Of a stretch of DNA of 42,976 bases, positions 34,165 to 42,501 are shown in pieces; the first letter of the stretch is position 1, and every line of letters starts with the position of its first letter. Both the position numbers and the translations under genes were made by a program. This DNA comes from an uncultured Verrucomicrobia subdivision 3 bacterium (lineage in GTDB: Bacteria > Verrucomicrobiota > Verrucomicrobiia > Limisphaerales > UBA11358). Location of the stretch: positions 1 through 42,976 of the forward strand of contig CAJAQO010000049.1 in NCBI GenBank assembly GCA_903944085.1. Reading direction: 5' to 3'. The notes beneath the pieces are model-generated. The model did no database searches. It saw only the letters and a list, made by a program, of their open reading frames with translations, and was not told the DNA's origin.

Positions 34165-35130
34165 ATGCGAATTTTATCCGGCATCCAGCCCAGCGGCACG
34201 CTGCACCTCGGAAATTATTTCGGGATGATGCAGCCCGCCATCGCGCTTCAGGAAAAAGGCGAGGCGTTTTATTTCATTGCGGATTATCACTCGATGACCT
34301 CGCTGTTCGACGCGGAACAGCGGCGACAAAATTCCCTCGACGTCGCGCTGGATTTCCTCGCGTGCGGACTTGACCCGAAAAAATCCGTGTTCTTCAAACA
34401 GTCCGACGTGCCGGAAGTGACCGAGCTGGCGTGGCTGCTGACCACGTTGACGCCCATGGCGATGCTGGAAAATTGCCACAGTTACAAAGACAAACTGGCG
34501 CGCGGCCTTTCGCCGAATCACGGCATCTTCGCCTACCCGGTGTTGATGGCCGCGGATATTTTGCTTTACGATTCCAACCTCGTTCCCGTCGGCAAGGACC
34601 AGAAGCAGCACGTCGAAGTCACGCGCGACATTGCCATCAAATTCAATCACACCTACGGCGAAACGTTCGTCATTCCCAAGGAGCAGATTCGCGAAGACAC
34701 GGCGGTCGTGCCCGGCCTCGACGGCGAAAAAATGAGCAAGAGCTACGGCAACGCGCTGGAAATTTTCGGCGAGGAAAAGCCGCTGCGCAAAAAAGTCATG
34801 GGCATCAAAATGGATTCGCGCACGCCGGAGGAGCCGAAGCCGGACGCGAATCAAAATCTCGCCATCCAGTTGCTCAAGCTCGTCGCGCCCGCCGAAGTCG
34901 CGGCGGATTTTGAAAACCGCCTGCGCGCCGGCGGCCTCGGCTACGGCGACTTGAAGAAGAGTTTGTTTGAAAATTACTGGAATCATTTCGCCGAAGCCCG
35001 GAAAAAGCGCGCCGAACTCGCGGCCAATCTGGATTACGTCAACGGTGTTTTGAAAGACGGTGCCACGAAGGCGCGCGCGCTGGCGCAAACAGTTTTGAAG
35101 CGGGCGCGAAAAGCGAGCGGATTGGAATAA
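34165..35130 (+). CDS. trpS: Tryptophan--tRNA ligase
   Basis: A 321-residue class I aminoacyl-tRNA synthetase that charges tRNA-Trp. The HIGH-type motif is HLGN at 14-17 in SGIQPSGTLHLGNYFG, and the KMSKS loop is EKMSKSYGN near residue 190. TrpRS-specific blocks such as LLTTLTPMAMLENCHSYKDK and PVLMAADILLYDSNLVPVGKDQ are present. The length is normal. The gene ends 6 bp before the second GxxExxY cassette. Confidence 0.98.
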   Translation: MRILSGIQPSGTLHLGNYFGMMQPAIALQEKGEAFYFIADYHSMTSLFDAEQRRQNSLDVALDFLACGLDPKKSVFFKQSDVPEVTELAWLLTTLTPMAMLENCHSYKDKLARGLSPNHGIFAYPVLMAADILLYDSNLVPVGKDQKQHVEVTRDIAIKFNHTYGETFVIPKEQIREDTAVVPGLDGEKMSKSYGNALEIFGEEKPLRKKVMGIKMDSRTPEEPKPDANQNLAIQLLKLVAPAEVAADFENRLRAGGLGYGDLKKSLFENYWNHFAEARKKRAELAANLDYVNGVLKDGATKARALAQTVLKRARKASGLE

Positions 35131-35136
35131 TAAATC

Positions 35137-35576
35137 TCACGCAAAGCCGCAAAGGCGCAAAGATTTTATGACCGAAAATGAAATCGCCAAAGTAATCGTG
35201 GACGCGGCGTTCAAAATCCACACGAAACTTGGCCCGGGTTTGCTTGAATCGGTCTATGAAGCGTTGCTCGCGTATGAATTGAAGCAGCGTGGGTTGCTGG
35301 TCGTCCGCCAGCAGTCAATCCCGGTGATTTACGAAACGGTCCAGCTTGAAGAAGGTTTTCGCGCGGATTTGATTGTCGAAGGCAAGGTCATCGTTGAATT
35401 GAAATCCGTCGAAGTCATTGCGCCGGTTCACAAGAAACAAGTGCTGACCTATCTGCGCCTGACCAATCTTAAGCTCGGACTGTTGATCAATTTTGGTGAA
35501 GCTCTGATCAAAGATGGAATCTCCAGAATTGCAAATGGTCTTTGAAGTCGCTTTGCGTCTTTGCGTCTTTGCGTGA
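35137..35576. mobile_element. GxxExxY cassette 2 with near-perfect 26-bp inverted repeats
   Basis: The left end 35137-35162 and right end 35551-35576 are inverted repeats with 24 of 26 bases matching. They are made of 8-nt words (ACGCAAAG, CCGCAAAG, GCGCAAAG; inverted CTTTGCGT on the right). The 440-bp body carries one GxxExxY gene. It sits between trpS and the methyltransferase gene, with no transposase and no clear target duplication. Confidence 0.65.
35168..35545 (+). CDS. GxxExxY protein (PD-(D/E)xK-like), copy 2
   Basis: A 125-residue GxxExxY-family protein. The signature is G24-L-L-E27-S-V-Y30 after VDAAFKIHTKLGP. A nuclease-like D67...E77-x-K79 (RADLIV...IVELK) is present, then the HKKQVLTYLRLTNLKLGLLINF block. 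It is clearly a paralogue of the product of 19052-19492 but diverged in sequence and in its flanking repeats. The ATG at 35168 is 5 bp after the left inverted repeat; the stop is 5 bp before the right one. The biological role of the family is not established. Confidence 0.88.
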   Translation: MTENEIAKVIVDAAFKIHTKLGPGLLESVYEALLAYELKQRGLLVVRQQSIPVIYETVQLEEGFRADLIVEGKVIVELKSVEVIAPVHKKQVLTYLRLTNLKLGLLINFGEALIKDGISRIANGL

Positions 35577-35585
35577 CACTTCTTT

Positions 35586-36806
35586 ATGACGCACAATATG
35601 ACGCCCGCAACTCGCCTGCGCCTGCGCATCACGGCGGCGGCGGAATCCATCGTGCGCGGCGGACATCCGTGGCTTTTTGCCGACAGCATTCATGAATCAA
35701 ATCGCGCCGGGCAACTGGGCGAACTCGCGGTCATCTTCGACCGCAAAGACAAGTTTCTCGCCGTCGGTATGTTCGATCCCGATTCGCCGATTCGCGTCCG
35801 CATTTTGCACGCGGGCAAGCCGCAGAATCTTGATGCCGCGTGGTGGCAGGCGCGGCTCGCGCAAACGCTCGCGCGTCGCGCGGGGCTGTTTGATGCGACA
35901 ACCACCGGCTATCGTCTGATTCACGGCGAAAGTGACGGCTGGCCCGGCCTCGTGCTGGACCGTTACGCGACGACGCTCGTGCTGAAAATTTACACCGCCG
36001 CCTGGCTGCCGCGATTGAAGGAAATTCTTTCGCTATTCCAAAAAAATATTTCCTATGAACGCATCGTTCTTCGCTTGAGCCGGAATATTCAATCAACGGC
36101 AGAAAAACAATTTCGATTGGGCGATGGCCAAACTATTTTTGGTGCGGCACCGGCAGGCGCGGTGATTTTTTCCGAGAACGGCGTGCGGTTTGAAGCCGAC
36201 GTTTTGCGCGGACAGAAAACCGGCTTTTTTCTCGACCAGCGCGAAAATCGCCGCGAAGTGGAAGCGTTTGCAAACGGACGGCGCGTGCTGAATGCCTTTA
36301 GTTTTTCCGGCGGTTTTTCCGTCTATGCCGCGCGCGGCGGCGCGAAATCCGTGACCGACTTGGACATCAGCGCCCACGCGCTGGATTCGGCAAAACGAAA
36401 TTTTGCGCTGAACCAAAATTTCCCCGGTGTGGTGAGCTGTCGCCATGAAATTGTTCAAGCCGACTGCTTCGACTGGCTGGAAAAAACGGCGGATAAATTT
36501 GATCTGATCGTGCTCGATCCGCCGTCGCTGGCCAAGCGCGCCGCCGAGCGCGAAGGCGCGATTCGCGCCTACGAACGGCTCAACGCTCTCGGTATTGCGC
36601 GCCTGGCCCGCGATGGAATTCTCGTGGCCGGCTCGTGCTCCGCGCAGGTTTCGTCGCCGGAATTTTTTGATGCCGTGCGCCGCGCGGCGATGAAGTCAGG
36701 CCGAAAATTTAGCGAGCTAAAAACCTTGCAGCATCCGCCGGATCACCCGGCCGGCTTCAAGGAAGCCGAGTATTTGAAGGTGATTTACCTCAAATTCGCG
36801 ACTTAA
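35586..36806 (+). CDS. Class I SAM-dependent rRNA methyltransferase, RlmI-like
   Basis: A 406-residue protein of the RlmI/YwbD group (23S rRNA m5C methyltransferases). The N-terminal PUA domain begins near [12 protein letters not shown]. The central EEHEAD-like part contains [14 protein letters not shown]. The SAM-binding domain has [34 protein letters not shown] and the catalytic-type [11 protein letters not shown], with GSCSAQVS further on. ATG at 35586 or in-frame ATG at 35598 could start it. It begins 10 bp after the inverted repeat of cassette 2, so its promoter may lie within or before that element. Confidence 0.9.
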   Translation: MTHNMTPATRLRLRITAAAESIVRGGHPWLFADSIHESNRAGQLGELAVIFDRKDKFLAVGMFDPDSPIRVRILHAGKPQNLDAAWWQARLAQTLARRAGLFDATTTGYRLIHGESDGWPGLVLDRYATTLVLKIYTAAWLPRLKEILSLFQKNISYERIVLRLSRNIQSTAEKQFRLGDGQTIFGAAPAGAVIFSENGVRFEADVLRGQKTGFFLDQRENRREVEAFANGRRVLNAFSFSGGFSVYAARGGAKSVTDLDISAHALDSAKRNFALNQNFPGVVSCRHEIVQADCFDWLEKTADKFDLIVLDPPSLAKRAAEREGAIRAYERLNALGIARLARDGILVAGSCSAQVSSPEFFDAVRRAAMKSGRKFSELKTLQHPPDHPAGFKEAEYLKVIYLKFAT

Positions 36807-36844
36807 TCTTTGCGCGCCGCCGCGCCTTCCGACAACATCCGCGC

Positions 36845-38107
36845 ATGCTTCCGCAACGCTGGCTCCGCATCATCCCGGTCGCGCTGGTCATGTATACGAT
36901 TTCGTATGTGGACCGCACGAACGTCTCGCTGGCGCTGGACCCGAAAATTTCCACGATGCTGCGCGACCTGGCGATGGACGACCGGATGAAAGGCCAGGCG
37001 GCGGGAATTTTTTTTCTCGGCTATGTTTTGTTGCAAATGGCCGGCGGTCATCTCGCCGGAAAATGGAGCGCGAAAAAACTCGTCAGCCTGTGCCTGATTT
37101 TCTGGGGCGTGTGCGCCGTCGGCTGCGGTTTGGCAAAAACTTTTTACCAGTTTGAAATCGCGCGGTTCCTGCTGGGCGTTTCCGAAAGCTGTGTTTTTCC
37201 GGCGACCGTCGTTTTGCTGGCACATTGGTTTCCCAGCGCCGAACGCGCGCGGGCCAATGCGTTTTGGAACCTGTGCCAGCCGCTCGCTGTCGTCGCGTCC
37301 GCGCCGGTCACCGGCTGGCTGCTCGGCGCGTTCGGCTGGCAAACCATGCTGATGCTGGAAGGCGCGCTGCCGTTCATCTGGCTGCCGGTCTGGTGGATTT
37401 TCATCAGCGACCATCCGCGCGAAGCCACGTGGATTTCACCGGCGGAAAGAAATTTTTTGGAGACCACGCTGCAAAGCGAAGGCGAGCAGTTGGAGCCGCC
37501 GGCAAAAATTCCCTTCTGGCGCCGGCTCGCGCGTCGCGAAATTCTGGTGATGATCATCATGAATTTTCTGCACAACTCGGCCGCCTACGGCTGCATGGCG
37601 TTTTTCACGGATGGCTTGAAGTTGAAAAATTTTAGTCCGGTGCAATACGGATTTTTGTTCGCCGCGCCGTATGCCGTCACCGCCGTCATCATGGTGCTCA
37701 ATTCATGGCACTCCGACAAAACCCGCGAACGGCGCGGCCATGTGGCGCTGGTTTATACGTTGAGCGGCGTGAGTTTGATTTTGAGCGTGCTGACGAAAGA
37801 TCATTTTTGGCTGTCTTACACTTTTATGTGTCTCGCCATTCCCGGCCCGTTTGCCGCGCTCGCGCCGTTTTGGGCGATCCCGACCGAGACTCTGCCGCGC
37901 CAGGTTTTCGGCCCGGTCATCGGTCTCGTCAACGCGCTGGGCAACACCGGCGGATTTTTTGGACCTTACATCGTCGGCTGGCTCAAGACGGAATACCACA
38001 GCACCGCGATTCCGTTCAACGCACTGGGAATCGGGATGCTGCTCGCCGCCGGCTTGGCGTTTCTGCTGCCGAAAAGTGCCGGACAGGCGCGCGCCAAAAC
38101 TGGATGA
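36845..38107 (+). CDS. MFS transporter, anion:cation symporter-like
   Basis: A 420-residue 12-TM carrier. YTISYVDRTNVSLALDPKI in TM1, FFLGYVLLQMAGGHLAGKWSAKK and RFLLGVSESCVFPATVVLLAHWFP match the ACS group of the MFS, which takes up organic anions such as hexuronates and dicarboxylates. It starts 38 bp after the methyltransferase gene and faces the esterase gene. The substrate cannot be set from sequence. Confidence 0.88.
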   Translation: MLPQRWLRIIPVALVMYTISYVDRTNVSLALDPKISTMLRDLAMDDRMKGQAAGIFFLGYVLLQMAGGHLAGKWSAKKLVSLCLIFWGVCAVGCGLAKTFYQFEIARFLLGVSESCVFPATVVLLAHWFPSAERARANAFWNLCQPLAVVASAPVTGWLLGAFGWQTMLMLEGALPFIWLPVWWIFISDHPREATWISPAERNFLETTLQSEGEQLEPPAKIPFWRRLARREILVMIIMNFLHNSAAYGCMAFFTDGLKLKNFSPVQYGFLFAAPYAVTAVIMVLNSWHSDKTRERRGHVALVYTLSGVSLILSVLTKDHFWLSYTFMCLAIPGPFAALAPFWAIPTETLPRQVFGPVIGLVNALGNTGGFFGPYIVGWLKTEYHSTAIPFNALGIGMLLAAGLAFLLPKSAGQARAKTG

Positions 38108-38165
38108 GTGGATAATTGGATTGTTGGGTTCCCGCTTTACGCAACTTCATTAATCCAACAATCCA
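38101..38165. repeat. TGGAT 8-mer array with 11-bp inverted repeat, likely terminator
   Basis: TGGATGAG, TGGATAAT, TGGATTGT and TGGGTTCC follow each other from 38101. TGGATTGTTGG (38117-38127) pairs perfectly with CCAACAATCCA (38155-38165). It lies between convergent genes, overlapping the end of the transporter gene, and may act as a two-way terminator although there is no T-tract. Confidence 0.6.
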
Positions 38166-38172
38166 CGCTGGT

Positions 38173-38922
38173 TCAGCGCGAGTGTTGCAGGAACCAGTCG
38201 AACAATTCCGGGTTGGAGTAAGTTTGCGTCCAGCAGTCGTGCTGGGCTTCGGGATAAACGGTGAACTTCACTTCGCGCACGCCGCTTTTTTTCAACAGAT
38301 TCACCATGCGCTCGGATTCTTCCAGCGGCACGACCGGGTCTTTCGCGCCGTGAAACGCCCAGACGGGCAGGGTGGCGAGCTGGGTTTTGTCCGCGAGCAG
38401 TGGCGTGATGAATTCACCGCCGCCGCAGATCGGCGCGATGGCGGCAAATTTTTCAGGATGGCTCAAGCCGAGGCTCCACGTCCCGAAGCCGCCCATGCTC
38501 AAGCCGGTGAGATAAACGCGGTGCAAGTCAACGGCGTATTGGTTTTCGATTTCGTCGAGCAATGCCAGCAGCAAATCATTCGACCAGATTTTGCCTTCCG
38601 GACATTGCGGCGAGACGACGATGAAAGGAAAGTTGTTTGCGGTGGTGTCAATTTTCGGCGGCCCATGTTTGGCGACCTGCCAGATGTTGGTGCCGCGTTC
38701 GCCCGCGCCGTGCAGAAATAAAATCAGCGGCCAGCGTTTCGCGGCATCGGTGCCGTAGCCCGCCGGCAAAAACAGCAGGTAGTCGGCGGCCAAAACTTGT
38801 TTGCGTTCGAGGTGGAATTTTTGGGCGGTCTGGCCGGGTTTCATGGCAATTGAATTTTTGGTCGTGGTGCAGGCGGCAAGTCCGAGCAGCAGGGTGAAAC
38901 AAAGGGCGATTGTGATTTTCAT
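38173..38922 (-). CDS. Lipoprotein alpha/beta-hydrolase (esterase/phospholipase type)
   Basis: A 249-residue lipoprotein with lipobox LAAC at about residues 15-18 after MKITIALCFTLLLG. The alpha/beta-hydrolase fold is shown by LILFLHGAGERGTN (oxyanion region), the nucleophile elbow GLSMGG, Asp in GAKDPVVP and His in AQHDCW. This pattern is common in the prolyl-oligopeptidase-like 'phospholipase/carboxylesterase' and feruloyl-esterase-like groups. It is the last gene of the pheA operon, 16 bp after kdsD. The substrate is unknown. Confidence 0.87.
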   Translation of the reverse strand: MKITIALCFTLLLGLAACTTTKNSIAMKPGQTAQKFHLERKQVLAADYLLFLPAGYGTDAAKRWPLILFLHGAGERGTNIWQVAKHGPPKIDTTANNFPFIVVSPQCPEGKIWSNDLLLALLDEIENQYAVDLHRVYLTGLSMGGFGTWSLGLSHPEKFAAIAPICGGGEFITPLLADKTQLATLPVWAFHGAKDPVVPLEESERMVNLLKKSGVREVKFTVYPEAQHDCWTQTYSNPELFDWFLQHSR

Positions 38923-38938
38923 AACTGTTTTGACGCGG

Positions 38939-39946
38939 CTACATGATTTTCAGTTTCGGCAAATCCTGCGAGTCCACCAGGCCGACCGGTTCGCGCTTCG
39001 CATTGACGACGATCAAATCGTCAATGTTTCGCTCGTTGAAAATTTTCAGCGCCTCGACGGCGAGGGCGTCGTCGCGGACACAAATCGGATGGCGCGTCAT
39101 CACTTTTTTCAGCGGCTGGGAAAGCAAATTGTCATCGTCCGCCATGCGCCGGCGGAAATCGCCGTCGGTGAAAACGCCGGCCAACTTACCGCGAGCGTCA
39201 ACGACCGCCAGGCTGCCGGACTTGGCGTGCGTCATCACCAGCAACGCTTCCTTCACGGAAATATTTTCCGGCGCCACCGCATTGCGTTCGCCGGTGCGCA
39301 TGATGTCGCCGACCTTGAGCAGCATCGCGCGGCCGATCGCGCCGCTGGGATGATATTTGGCAAAATCCTTTTGCGTAAAGCCGCGCGTGGCGAGCACGGA
39401 CATCGCCAGCGCGTCGCCCAGCACGAGCATCGCCGTGGTGCTGCTCGTCGGCGCGAGGTTGAACGGACACGCTTCTTTCGGAACCCGGACGCTGAGCGCC
39501 AGCTCGCTGTGTTTGGCGAGCGAGGATTTCAAATTGCCGGTGAACGAAATGATTTTGATGGAAAATCGTTTCAGCGCGGGCAGCAAATTCAGCAATTCCT
39601 CCGACTCGCCGGAATAGCTCAAGGCGAGAATCACGTCGCCATCATTGATGATTCCCAGATCGCCGTGCAGCGCGTCCACGCTGTTGAGGACGACGGCGGT
39701 GGAACCGGTGCTGGTGAGCGTGGCGGCGATTTTCGCGCCGACGTTGCCGGATTTGCCGATGCCGATGATGACGATTTTTCCGCGCCGCTTCAGCGTTTCA
39801 ACGACGGTTCCGACCGCGGCATCAAACGAGGAGTCCAGTTGCGCGCGGACGGCTTTGAGGGCGGCGAGTTCGATGTCGAAAACTTTTCGGGCTTGGGCAA
39901 TGGGCGTCACAGCCGGGAGCTTGCCCGCAAAAGCACCGGATTTCAA
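38939..39946 (-). CDS. kdsD: Arabinose-5-phosphate isomerase (KdsD/KpsF)
   Basis: A 335-residue enzyme converting ribulose 5-phosphate to arabinose 5-phosphate for Kdo synthesis, so an LPS-type outer membrane is implied. The SIS domain (about 40-180) has IGIGKSGNVGAKIAATLTSTG, LSYSGESEELL and NLAPTSSTTAMLVLGDALA. Two CBS domains follow (about 210-335: SGSLAVVDARGKLAGVFTDGD and RNIDDLIVVNAKREPVGLVD). The TTG at 39946 or the GTG at 39910 may start it; neither has a good ribosome site. It is 12 bp after the cNMP-binding gene. Confidence 0.94.
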   Translation of the reverse strand: MKSGAFAGKLPAVTPIAQARKVFDIELAALKAVRAQLDSSFDAAVGTVVETLKRRGKIVIIGIGKSGNVGAKIAATLTSTGSTAVVLNSVDALHGDLGIINDGDVILALSYSGESEELLNLLPALKRFSIKIISFTGNLKSSLAKHSELALSVRVPKEACPFNLAPTSSTTAMLVLGDALAMSVLATRGFTQKDFAKYHPSGAIGRAMLLKVGDIMRTGERNAVAPENISVKEALLVMTHAKSGSLAVVDARGKLAGVFTDGDFRRRMADDDNLLSQPLKKVMTRHPICVRDDALAVEALKIFNERNIDDLIVVNAKREPVGLVDSQDLPKLKIM

Positions 39947-39958
39947 CCGCGAAGAGTT

Positions 39959-40666
39959 TTACCGGATTTCCGTGCTCGCGTTGTATTGCTGGGTGACGCG
40001 CGTCAGCCGCTTGTTGTCGGCGCGGATGCGCGCGGCCAACGTGCGCGCGGTGGCCTGCAAAAACGGCGTGGCCAGCGCCGGCGCTTCGCGCGTGAGCCGG
40101 TCGAAGTTGACGGCGGAAATTTTCAGCAGCGTGCTGTCCGCGTTGGCGACGACATCCGCCGAGCGCGGACCGTGATCGAACAAGGCCATGTCGCCAAAAA
40201 AATCGCCGGGACCGAACGTGGCGAGGATGGTTTCCTTGCCGCCGACCATCGAGCGTGCGCGAAGTTCGCCGGCCAAAACAAGAAACATCGAGTCGCTGGT
40301 GTCGCCCTGGTTGAACAGCACCGACCACTGGCTGACTTCCTGCAGTTCCATGTATTCCGCGAGGTGCGCGAGCTGCGCGTCTTTCAAGTCGGCCAGAATT
40401 TTGATGCGGCGCAGCGAGCCTGGTTTGATGCCGACGCGACACGTTGCGTCCGGCACGGCGGTGAGTTTGAGGCTGAAATGATCTTTCAACTCGGGAATAT
40501 CCGCCGCGCGCTGCCAGTTGCCGGCGCTGCGCGAAAAAATCCAGGTGTCCGGCACCACCCGTTCGTCATTAATCCAGTCAATCAAGACCGGCAATTCAAC
40601 CGGGCCGTAGGGAGAATCATCAACTCCCCAGATAAAATAAATATTTCCGGATTCTTGCAGCTCCAT
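39959..40666 (-). CDS. GYF_2-like plus cyclic-nucleotide-binding domain protein
   Basis: A 235-residue cytoplasmic protein. Residues 1-60 fit the GYF_2 (DUF4339) pattern: IYFIWGVDDSPYGPVELPVL, W...AG.W..A.DIPEL. Residues about 85-205 are a cNMP-binding beta-roll with LFNQGDTSDSMFLVLAGELR and the phosphate cassette FGDMALFDHGPRSADVVA. No DNA-binding helix-turn-helix is seen, so it is not a CRP-type activator. The ATG at 40666 was chosen because the GYF_2-like domain starts there. It lies in the operon between pheA and kdsD; the partner is unknown. Confidence 0.8.
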   Translation of the reverse strand: MELQESGNIYFIWGVDDSPYGPVELPVLIDWINDERVVPDTWIFSRSAGNWQRAADIPELKDHFSLKLTAVPDATCRVGIKPGSLRRIKILADLKDAQLAHLAEYMELQEVSQWSVLFNQGDTSDSMFLVLAGELRARSMVGGKETILATFGPGDFFGDMALFDHGPRSADVVANADSTLLKISAVNFDRLTREAPALATPFLQATARTLAARIRADNKRLTRVTQQYNASTEIR

Positions 40667-40710
40667 AGCTGCATTTATAACTTGTATTAGCTGACATTGA
40701 AAGGAAAAAA

Positions 40711-41772
40711 TCAATCCACGTTCGGATACGAGCCGAGGATTTTGACAAAGTTGCAATGTTTGCCGAGGTGCGCAATCGCCTTGGCTACTTTCGCGTCCTG
40801 AAAATGTCCGGCGCAATCAATGAAGAAAAAATATTCCCACGCCTTGCGCTTGCTGGGGCGGGATTCAATCTTCGTCATGTTGATCTTGAATTTGCGGAAC
40901 ACGGCAATGGCCTCGTGCAGCGCGCCGGCGCGGTCGGCCACGCTCAACATCAGGCTCGTGCGGTCGTCGCCGGTGGGCGGGCTGCACTGCCGGCCGAGCA
41001 CGATGAAGCGCGTGACGTTGACGGTGTTGTCCTGGATGTCCTGCGCGAGAATTCGCAGCCCGTATTTTTCCGCCGCCAGCGCGCCGCCGAGCGCGGCGGC
41101 GAATTTTTCCTGCGCGGCCATTTCCGCCGAGCGCGCGTTGGACGAGGTTTCGATGATTTCCACGCGCGGCAGATTTTTGGCGAGCCAGCCGCGGCATTGC
41201 GCGAGCGACTGCGGATGCACGTAAAGTTTTTTGATTTTGGCCAGCGGCGCGTTGCTCATCAGGCATTGCTGGATGTGCAAAACGATCTGCGAAACCACTT
41301 TCAAATCGCTGTCCACAAACATGTCGAGCGTGTGCGTGACGACGCCCTCGGTGGAATTTTCCACCGGCACCACGCCGTAATCCGCCGTGCGCTTGCTGAC
41401 GTCGGTGAAGACGTCGCCGATGGTTTTTTGCGCGGCGTAATTCAAACTCGCGCCGAATTTTTGAATGGCCGCCTGGTGCGTGAACGTCGCCTCCGGCCCG
41501 AAATACGCAATGACCATGGTTTTTTCCAGTGCGAGCGCGCTGGACATGATTTCGCGGTAAATGGAGCGGAGCTGTTCATCGGTGATCGGTCCGGAGTTCG
41601 ACTTGCAGATGCGGTCGAACACGGCGCGCTCGCGGTGCGGCGCGTAAATTTCCTCGCCGGCCGCCAGTTTGATTTCGCCGATGGCCAGCACGTGCTGGGT
41701 GCGTTCGTTGAGCAGTTTGACGATCTGCGCGTCCAACTGGTCAATCGCCTGACGATGTTCGGAAAGGCTCAT
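40711..41772 (-). CDS. pheA: Bifunctional chorismate mutase/prephenate dehydratase
   Basis: A 353-residue enzyme for phenylalanine synthesis. Chorismate mutase type II lies at about 1-88 (IDQLDAQIVKLLNERTQHVL, and R-x-x-x-IYREIMS). Prephenate dehydratase lies at about 88-265 with YFGPEATFTHQAA, YGVVPVENSTEGVV and NVTRFIVLG. The ACT regulatory domain at about 275-353 has the phenylalanine-site ESRPSK motif. It starts the operon with the cNMP-binding gene. A heptamer array lies immediately before the ATG. Confidence 0.96.
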   Translation of the reverse strand: MSLSEHRQAIDQLDAQIVKLLNERTQHVLAIGEIKLAAGEEIYAPHRERAVFDRICKSNSGPITDEQLRSIYREIMSSALALEKTMVIAYFGPEATFTHQAAIQKFGASLNYAAQKTIGDVFTDVSKRTADYGVVPVENSTEGVVTHTLDMFVDSDLKVVSQIVLHIQQCLMSNAPLAKIKKLYVHPQSLAQCRGWLAKNLPRVEIIETSSNARSAEMAAQEKFAAALGGALAAEKYGLRILAQDIQDNTVNVTRFIVLGRQCSPPTGDDRTSLMLSVADRAGALHEAIAVFRKFKINMTKIESRPSKRKAWEYFFFIDCAGHFQDAKVAKAIAHLGKHCNFVKILGSYPNVD

Positions 41773-41775
41773 TTC

Positions 41776-41810
41776 AAGAATTAAGAATGATGAATTAGGA
41801 ATGAAGAATC
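41776..41810. repeat. GAATKAN heptamer array upstream of pheA
   Basis: GAATTAA, GAATGAT, GAATTAG and GAATGAA are gapless 7-mers from 41778, followed by GAATC. They begin only 6 bp before the pheA start on the opposite strand, where a ribosome site would be expected. Confidence 0.75.
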
Positions 41811-41941
41811 AAACCTTGTTTCACTCTTGAACAGATTGCATGGCCAAGGTTTGTTGCGCATTCAACTGTAATCACCAGATCGCGCGTCAGCGCGGAATGC
41901 GACGCGTCCGCGTGATCCTGTTACTTTTAAAAAATAAAAAG

Positions 41942-41966
41942 CCCTCGCGTCAATTGAACACGAGGG
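41942..41966 (-). terminator. Rho-independent terminator of the small secreted protein gene
   Basis: CCCTCGCGT (41942-41950) and ACACGAGGG (41958-41966) pair with one mismatch around a 7-nt loop. On the minus strand the stem is followed by CTTTTTATTTTTT. It is 20 bp past the stop of the gene at 41986. Confidence 0.82.
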
Positions 41967-41985
41967 TTGGCTAAATTAACCCAGC

Positions 41986-42333
41986 TCAATGGGTATCTTC
42001 GTAAAGGCGATAATAAAGGGCTTTTCTGAGCGAAACATACGATGTTTGCAGGTCTTGTTGGGCTTGAGCTTTGTGCCCACCAAAATTGTCTGCCGCGTCA
42101 TCCAAGGCTTTCATGGCAGCTTTAATGTCACGCAAGGCTTTGACAATATTGGGATGACTCTGCTCTTCTATCTTCATCAGTTCACGCTCACTGGGGCTCG
42201 GAATCTTGGACCCAATGATTACTTCAATGTTGATTTTCTGTTTTACTTCAACCTTGATTTGGTCTGCCAGCAAAACGCTGTTTGCCATGACGGCAACGGC
42301 AATTGTCAGAAGTGCAAGTTTAAGATTTTTCAT
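41986..42333 (-). CDS. Small secreted helical protein, unknown function
   Basis: A 115-residue protein with a clear signal peptide (MKNLKLALLTIAVAVMANSV, cleavage near LLA-DQ). The mature part starts with a charged beta-like stretch (KVEVKQKINIEVIIG) and then is largely alpha-helical (NIVKALRDIKAAMKALDDAA...AQQDLQTSYVSLRKALYY). There are no cysteines or known motifs. It has its own terminator and more A/T-rich codon use than its neighbours, and no operon partner. I do not recognise a family. Confidence 0.75.
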   Translation of the reverse strand: MKNLKLALLTIAVAVMANSVLLADQIKVEVKQKINIEVIIGSKIPSPSERELMKIEEQSHPNIVKALRDIKAAMKALDDAADNFGGHKAQAQQDLQTSYVSLRKALYYRLYEDTH

Positions 42334-42501
42334 AGTGAACTTTTTGGTTTTGGTATTTTAAGCTTGTTCAGCATTTATTACGGATTACGAAGGGACAACG
42401 AGTTGTTAGCAGGATGATTCTGGAATTGCAACAGCAAATTTCCCACTTGAAAATTTCCACTCCGGCCAGCCGCGCACATGCGAAATTTCTGGCCCGTCTT
42501 C

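Noticed and set aside
38801-40690. 629-codon plus-strand ORF
   Set aside because: It lies antisense to kdsD and the cNMP-binding gene, has the Arg/Gln/His-rich composition of a shadow frame in GC-rich DNA, and shows no domain.
40756-41784. 342-codon plus-strand ORF opposite pheA
   Set aside because: It is fully antisense to a clear three-domain PheA, with low-complexity Arg/His/Phe-rich translation and no motif.
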